Shown here: piece by piece, positions 58,648 through 64,000 of the stretch
How positions within the stretch are numbered: the stretch's first letter is position 1
Layout: the number at the start of each line of letters is the position of its first letter
Source: Osmia lignaria lignaria
Taxonomy: Eukaryota > Arthropoda > Insecta > Hymenoptera > Megachilidae
Reading direction: 5' to 3'
Assembly: GCF_051020975.1 (NCBI RefSeq)
Contig: NC_135032.1
Span: 13,144,001 to 13,208,000 of the forward strand
Length of the DNA: 64,000 bases
Translations under genes and position numbers: made by a program
Notes under the pieces: generated by a model
Seen by the model: the letters and a program-made list of their open reading frames with translations, nothing else
Databases searched by the model: none
What the model was told of the DNA's origin: nothing

Positions 58648-58750
58648 ATGTATAATGAAGAAAACGATGAATTATTCATTAGCGAAAATCCGCGAGAAAG
58701 ATTGAATACAACTTTAGATTTTTTAATTAAACATTTAGAATTCAATAACT
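58648..58750 (+). other. Isolated exon-like ORF of unknown gene
   Basis: ATG follows directly on an acceptor-like ACATTATAG. The frame runs 34 codons (MYNEENDELFISENPRERLN, then TTLDFLIKHLEF) to a good GTAAGT donor at 58751. Composition is protein-like. No partner exon is found between here and the oppositely oriented TMEM63 gene. It could be a first exon whose rest overlaps TMEM63, a relic, or chance. Confidence 0.25.
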
Positions 58751-58794
58751 GTAAGTATAATAGATAAAAAAAGATAAGTTAAAACGCACAAGTG

Positions 58795-58826
<32 letters not shown>
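58795..58826. repeat. (ATT)n microsatellite
   Basis: About ten ATT units in the NSD-TMEM63 spacer. Confidence 0.9.
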
Positions 58827-59170
58827 GTTATTATTCAAATATAACAATTTACGTTTTTCTTTTTCCACTAATAATGAGAAGCCATTTTGTTACACAAGGC
58901 AATATAATCTCAACATTTTTTCGTATTTGTAAGTCGCAAGTTGCAATTTTTAAATACTTTCATTATACTAGCCTTTATCTTACATTTTAACTCGTTACAA
59001 ATAAATTGATTTTTATTTATAAAGAGTTGTTATCATCGTACTTACATGTACGATATGACAATTTATGATATATTTCATTAGTCAGCATTCAGAGTATCGT
59101 TTACCATATTTATATAGAAATACATATATGGTAATACATTACGTCTTGTAGTACACGATTCGAAAAGCTA

Positions 59171-62100
59171 TTATGCCTGTGATTCTTTACCGTAATTTTG
59201 ATAAAGTTTTGGACTTTCCTGTATCGAAGAAGTACTGGGACTTCTTAAAGTTACTAAATTACGATCCGAATTTGAGGCTGTGGATATGGTTTCTTCCAAT
59301 GAAATTTGCTTCTTTCTTAATACAGGTGCAACAAAATTTTGACCAGCCGACAAGTCTCTTTTCAGGGCTTGGCTCTACAACAATTTACTTTTAATTATTT
59401 AAACGATATATAAATATAAATATATTTGAAAGAAGAAAAAATGTACCTTAGACTTCGATGCGGGTAAAGTAGCACCAGTGACAAGACCTAAAATACTTGC
59501 AGCAAGACCACTAAGTTGTACCGCAGCTAAAGGTGACAATCCTCTTCTTACTAAACCTAAAGCTAATAGTGCAGCTTGTGCCAAAATTGGAGCGGCTCCA
59601 GTAGCACTTGCTGCTGCACCTGCTAACTGGCCACCGCCGATACTTGGTCCGTAGGCGAAGCATAAATTGTGCCTGTCCACCTACGTGAAATAAAATGTAT
59701 CTTTATAATACGGTAAACATACCGTATTATCGTGTTGGCAATATTTATTTTAACGTTAAAACCTACAAGATGTTTCACTACAAGATATAACAGTCCAAAA
59801 GGTGTGATTAACGGACAAGCTAAACTGTAAACGGTTGTCATAGTAAAAACTAATAGTAACCAAGCATAATGAGCACCCAAAGGAAATTCCCATAATACTG
59901 CCTTTCTGACATGTATTCTTTCCGCTCTACTTCGAGCTATGCATAATCTGAAGGTATATAACGCTAGTTCAGGAAATCTGACTAATTCCAATCCACTTCC
60001 AAATAAGGCTGCCGTAATTACGTAGTTTACAAATAAAGCACCCTACAAAAACATAATTTTGTATTTTGTATTTTTATGCACTTTCAAGTTTCAAATGAGA
60101 ATTGGTGAGTATTTGTTTTACCGCACCTGATCCGGTAAGAAGACACAATCCCATCTTCCAGTGTCATTTGCCGCATTTACGGTCCACTCTAAAAATGCTT
60201 GAGCACTAGTTAGACCCAAGCTTGGTAATATGAGAACCATCAATAATAAAAGAAGTAATGTTTTTGTCATTACTGCCCGATTTAGACTACTTCTAGTCCA
60301 ATGTCTAACTAACGATTCGCTTCTTGCTACTAATACAGGCATTAAAGCAGCCACGCTAACTAGTAATACAGTTGGAAGGAAGGCTGAAACTATCGGACTA
60401 AGATTCATAATTTCTCCAGTGATCGGTAATTTATTCAAAGCCGACACTATCACCTAAAATCAAATATCATAATCATAACAGATCCTTCGAGATCCTTGCG
60501 ATCTGATAGGAACTTACAGCTGGTGTAGTAAGAAAAAATAATACAATGCCCAGTGCAAAGTTAATCAAAACAGCATTGAAATACCAACATGGTCTTGGTA
60601 TACTTAAATTTTCCCAAAAGATATCAGATGGTGTCGGTGCATAATCTACGACCCACTTTATACTAGGCAATAAACACAACTGTTTACGCATAGCTACAGC
60701 TGCACCGGGTGTACCTTAATATTTATTACTATCGTTATTATTGTTATTGTAGTTATTCTTATTATAATTCTTGATAATTGATTATAATTATAATTATAAT
60801 ACATAAAACAATTGCAATAAAACAGCGACTGACCTAAAGTTACAAAAGCTACTCCGAGAGGTCTATTTAACGCTGCTTTCTTTTCTTCTTCGACTAATGC
60901 TGATAATCGCATTTCTTCGTTCATATAAAATTCTTGAGCATCGATTTGCTGTGAAAAAAAAAAAAAAAAAAAAATATTCTTTGATAGATATATTATTAAT
61001 ATTTTTTAAGAGAATGACATACATTTTTACAACAACAACCGATTACTTGACCACAGGGATATGGATACATCTTTAATGGTTCTCTTTTTTTTGCATAGTT
61101 CTCACAATATAAACGCGCTTGTTCAGCGCAATCTCTTTCTATATCCAGTGCTGAAAGCTGTCTAATATCATAAGCTAATGTAACATCTTCCACTGTTAAA
61201 GTAGGAAATGCTTCTCTGTAAATAATCATATAGTATAAGTAAAATAATTATACAATAACTATGTAAAATTTACATACTCGAAGTATTCGGTAAGAGCCTC
61301 TACATTACACTGATGCTTTGGTATTTCTGTAATTAATAATGTTCTAGCTGCTAATTCACCGCAGTGTTTTGAATCGTGTACCTATAATCACCCTCATTAT
61401 CGTTATTACAGCTAATGATTAACAAAACTTGATCATCTTATCTCGTGTAACTAATGACACATACCTTTTTTAAGAAATGCCTCATAACATAACTACCGAC
61501 CGGCAAGTACGATAAGATTAATATTGTATGCATCCAAATCCAGGGAGACATTGGATCTAAGTTTGACAATGTAGTATGACCAAATGTTGCCTTATCACCT
61601 TGCATATTTCCATGAAAATTAATTGGCAATGCTATACACAATGATAAAATAACCATTAAGCATGTTAACATAATTAAATGACGTTGAAAAGATATATACA
61701 GCAAACCATCCGGTCCAGCTCGTTTTAACAATTCCTCATCGCTAGAATTACAATTAAAAAATAATTACTTCTAATTCCAATTAAACATCTTCTATGAAAG
61801 TTTTATTAACAATACTAATCCAAATTTCTACTCACGTTACTTTAAATGCAGTAACAATCCATGATAAAAAGCCTCTGTCCACTTGTGAAAGTTGTGAATT
61901 AACAGAAGTTTCAACACATATCGCGTCTGTATCTCTATTTTCATTGGCTCCATAGAATAATTCCATCCATCTTTCATCTGTTTTGTTCAACAATGCAAGA
62001 CGTCCATAATTCCATGCCTTCTTGCGTAATAAACCAAATAAAATAACAAGGAACTGCCAAACATATTATAATGTTAGATAAATATATTATTATATTTCAT

Positions 62101-62689
62101 ACGCGCAATGAATTGTCTTGTATTTAAAAAATAATATATAATTTTTACCAAAAATCCAAAAAAATTTAGCATCAAATTTTCAGGAATACCCGCATAAATA
62201 TCAGTTAGTAATGTTGTATTATGCCTTGGGATTGGAATACACTTTTCTGGGGTTGGAGTTTCACGTAGATTTGAACTGTAATTTAAATAATTTTTTATTT
62301 AGTAGGTAATTTTTCATGGAGTAAGAATACGTTCCTAAAGGAATGTTTTATATAAATACATACAATATGAATTTACTGAATATATACATAGTATATGAAA
62401 TCATATTGTACGATAAAAGTTAAGAAATTATAAATTATTTCCTGCAATTATAAATCGCACCAATATACATATATGTTATGTATACATATATATATATATA
62501 TATATACGCACACACACATAGACACAAGTAAAAGTTTCAAAACCTGTATTCATGGTATTACAAAGTGACAAACAAAGTTGCTATTAAAAATTAAAAATGC
62601 ATTAGCGTCCAAACAAAGGAATAACAGTAACAAATGGATGGAAGTAAAGGCCCATATTTTATTGCTTACCGAAAGTATACGTAGCCCAT
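59171..62689 (-). CDS. TMEM63: TMEM63 / CSC1-like mechanosensitive channel
   Basis: Osmo- and mechanosensitive cation channel of the OSCA/TMEM63 (anoctamin-related) superfamily. Twelve exons keep frame: 62689-62670, 62275-62149, 62053-61836, 61741-61465, 61381-61278, 61215-61023, 60948-60834, 60714-60518, 60453-60127, 60042-59767, 59680-59447 and 59374-59171, giving 763 aa (vertebrate TMEM63 about 800). The 20-base start exon encodes only MGYVYF plus two bases; its phase exactly fits the next exon. Family blocks in order: LLYISFQRHLIMLTCLMVIL, CEQAR-type region EQARLYCENY, PCGQVIGCCCK, RPLGVAFVTL, APTPSDIFWENLSIPRPCWY, LPSLGLTSAQAFLEW, CVFLPDQGALFVNYVITAAL and TYSI-like TTVYSLACPLITPFGLLYLV. 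About ten hydrophobic segments are visible. The C-terminus (QISLEETISTASNSDRN onward) is hydrophilic and cytosolic. Drosophila has a single Tmem63. Confidence 0.93.
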
Positions 62690-63499
62690 ATTCGTTAAGA
62701 TGTTTATATTAATGTATGGTTAGATAAGTACAAAGGCACATGTCAACAAATCCGTGTCAATTTGACACATTGTATGGATCCAAGTACGTGAATGCCGTTA
62801 GAGTCAACGCAACCTAACCTTATCATAAATGATTAAGATAACAGGCAATATGATTTCGAATACTTTGACCAAACCTTATGGACATGACATGTAACAATAA
62901 TGTATATATTTTTTTTATTGTGAGATTATTTAAATTTTGATAGATTTAACAAATATCTTAAAAAATTTAAATAAAATAAGTAATTAAATGAATATTACAT
63001 CCTCGGAAAAGTGTCCCCACCACTGGGTATGACACCTCGAATCAGCAGACATTATGCCCAATTCAGAGGAGAAATTTTTGTATTCGAAAAAGAACAAAAT
63101 TTTCTCAAATAAAATCTTGAATCCTACAATACGCCACCCTCGCAGGAAACGCACCCCTTTTCTGAGATTTCAGGGAAACAATTAGATAAATAGATAAAAT
63201 CTTGAAAAATAAATAAACTACAAACAAATCCTTCAATTTACAATTGCAAATGTTGAAAATATTCATGAAAGAAACTGAAAATTACCAGTTATAGTCACTG
63301 TTCACTGTAACTGGCATTCAATCATTTTTTATTAAGAATATTAATGAAGCGCCTACATATGTATAAATATGTATAATTATCTTCATTAAGGTTAGAACTT
63401 TAAATTGATATACCATAAATGCTACAAGTACCAAAGGACTTTGGTATCCGATTCAATATTCGACGTATAAGAGTTAATACTTAAAATAGAAAAAACTTA
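62690..63499. other. Spacer between TMEM63 and the microcephalin-like gene
   Basis: About 800 bases holding the TMEM63 promoter/leader and the 3' UTR of the minus-strand BRCT gene. A less AT-rich patch at 62995-63165 is unassigned. No exon is supportable. Confidence 0.55.
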
Positions 63500-64000
63500 T
63501 CATCGTCGATACTGATTATATGGTTGTAATTCACCTGACGTGATACAATCTAAAACCCAGGTTTCTTTTATACCTTCTGTACCAATAACAACTTTTGCTA
63601 TATCTAGATTTTCAGTAATACAACCACCTGCAGCTTTTATGAGATCTTTCAACACGCTATAAGGAGGTGTTGTATTCTTTTCAATGTATATATATCCACA
63701 AGCAGTAAACAATTCTGGAACATAAGATGATCCAAACAACTGCCTATCTTTGCGATTCTCCTGGAAATTACAAAATATTAATTAATATGCTGATATACGT
63801 GATTAATAAGTAATTCTAGAAAATATGTTAACAATTAATAAATAGTGTATTTTTACCAGCACCGCCTTTGAAAAGTGCGCCATTTCATATTCTTCTGGAC
63901 TTAACCACGCATTGTTTTCTAAAGATTTTAAAACCCATTCAAGGCCGACAAGCCAGCAGCCTCGTATAATTCCATGCAATAAGTTTATTGTACGGACACC
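63500..64000 (-). CDS. MCPH1: Microcephalin-like BRCT protein, C-terminal part (runs off the window)
   Basis: Two 3' exons are seen: one from the window edge to 63857 and the last at 63760-63500 (86 codons plus stop), joined in phase 0. Together they encode the tandem BRCT end of a DNA-damage and chromosome-condensation protein. RGCWLVGLEWVLKSLENNAW with SPEEYEMAHFSKAVLENRKD parallels the [20 protein letters not shown] region of human MCPH1. The final BRCT repeat carries SVLKDLIKAAGGCITENLDI and ETWVLDCITSGELQPY, where the WVLD/CI pattern is the conserved BRCT helix. The N-terminal condensin-binding part lies outside the window. Other tandem-BRCT proteins remain possible, but the spacing and the short tail after the last BRCT favour MCPH1. 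Confidence 0.8.

Larger units (their letters stand above)
57203..59170. other. Convergent spacer between NSD and TMEM63
   Basis: Two kilobases of AT-rich sequence between two convergent stop codons. It holds the two 3' UTRs, MITE copy 3 (58188-58387), an isolated exon-like ORF (58648-58750) and a short ATT microsatellite (58795-58826). Confidence 0.6.

Noticed and set aside
59173..59394. 73-codon plus-strand frame starting MPVILYRNFDKV
   Set aside because: It is the antisense of the last TMEM63 exon, whose minus-strand frame splices in phase.
1..64000. tRNA, rRNA, spliceosomal RNA genes and CRISPR arrays
   Set aside because: Reading both strands for tRNA B-box-like words (for example near 7378 and 25511) gave no foldable cloverleaf. 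No snRNA 5' ends or spaced direct-repeat arrays were seen. A tRNAscan-SE/Infernal run would settle it.
1..64000. A previously undescribed multi-gene defence or biosynthetic system
   Set aside because: Nearly every gene belongs to a known single-copy animal family and the strands and functions are mixed. The unexplained material is limited to repeats, one unnamed protein and splice-level oddities.

Overview
This is a 64 kb piece of an animal nuclear genome, almost certainly an insect. The coding exons are short and separated by mostly small, AT-rich GT-AG introns, every long gene is split, and the proteins have insect-like relatives. The AT-rich background and compact genes suggest a hymenopteran (bee, wasp or ant), but that is an impression, not a proof. 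Nothing bacterial or viral was seen. I rebuilt the genes by chaining exons by hand; all but one chain keep frame with consensus splice sites, so most models should be close.

Layout, left to right. 1-2086 is non-coding, probably HDAC1 3' UTR and spacer. Minus-strand genes follow: HDAC1/Rpd3 (2087-5234), an FBXO25/32 (atrogin-1-like) F-box gene (7671-11095) and TSR3 (11613-12656). 12657-13620 is rich in repeats. A short minus ORF (13625-13921) sits head to head with an ITPRID/KRAP-like gene (14149-17333, plus). A small acidic nuclear-type protein (20183-21951, minus) is divergent from a membrane dipeptidase (22664-24874, plus), followed by a neprilysin (26749-31103, plus). Then come two tight head-to-head pairs: PAK1IP1 (31364-33062, minus) with COX11 (33429-34281, plus), and a tektin-3-like gene (34443-36354, minus) with NUBP1 (36601-38545, plus). 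Next are plus-strand genes: the pseudophosphatase MTMR9 (39196-41483), SAP130 (44414-47748), DNAAF3 (48330-50119) and an NSD-family H3K36 methyltransferase (50866-57202). The window ends with TMEM63 (59171-62689, minus) and the 3' part of a microcephalin-like BRCT gene (63500 to the edge, minus).

Functional themes. Several genes act on chromatin: HDAC1 and SAP130 are subunits of the same Sin3 corepressor complex in other animals, and NSD writes H3K36 methylation. Two genes serve motile cilia or sperm flagella (tektin, DNAAF3). Two serve ribosome biogenesis (TSR3, PAK1IP1), and two serve metal-centre assembly (COX11 for copper in complex IV, NUBP1 for cytosolic iron-sulphur proteins). Dipeptidase and neprilysin are neighbouring cell-surface zinc peptidases. 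I see no sign that the block is one co-regulated system; most are housekeeping genes.

The less ordinary material is in the spacers and gene structures. There are three copies of one roughly 200 bp inverted-repeat element (MITE), a TTAA-flanked piggyBac-type MITE, an element with about 42 bp inverted ends just upstream of TSR3 with a decayed relative near 38.8 kb, a perfect 34 bp palindrome flanked by 8 bp direct repeats, paired hairpins downstream of the F-box gene, two likely GC-AG introns in NSD, an out-of-frame cassette-like exon in the ITPRID gene, and a stop-free 105 nt intron in neprilysin.
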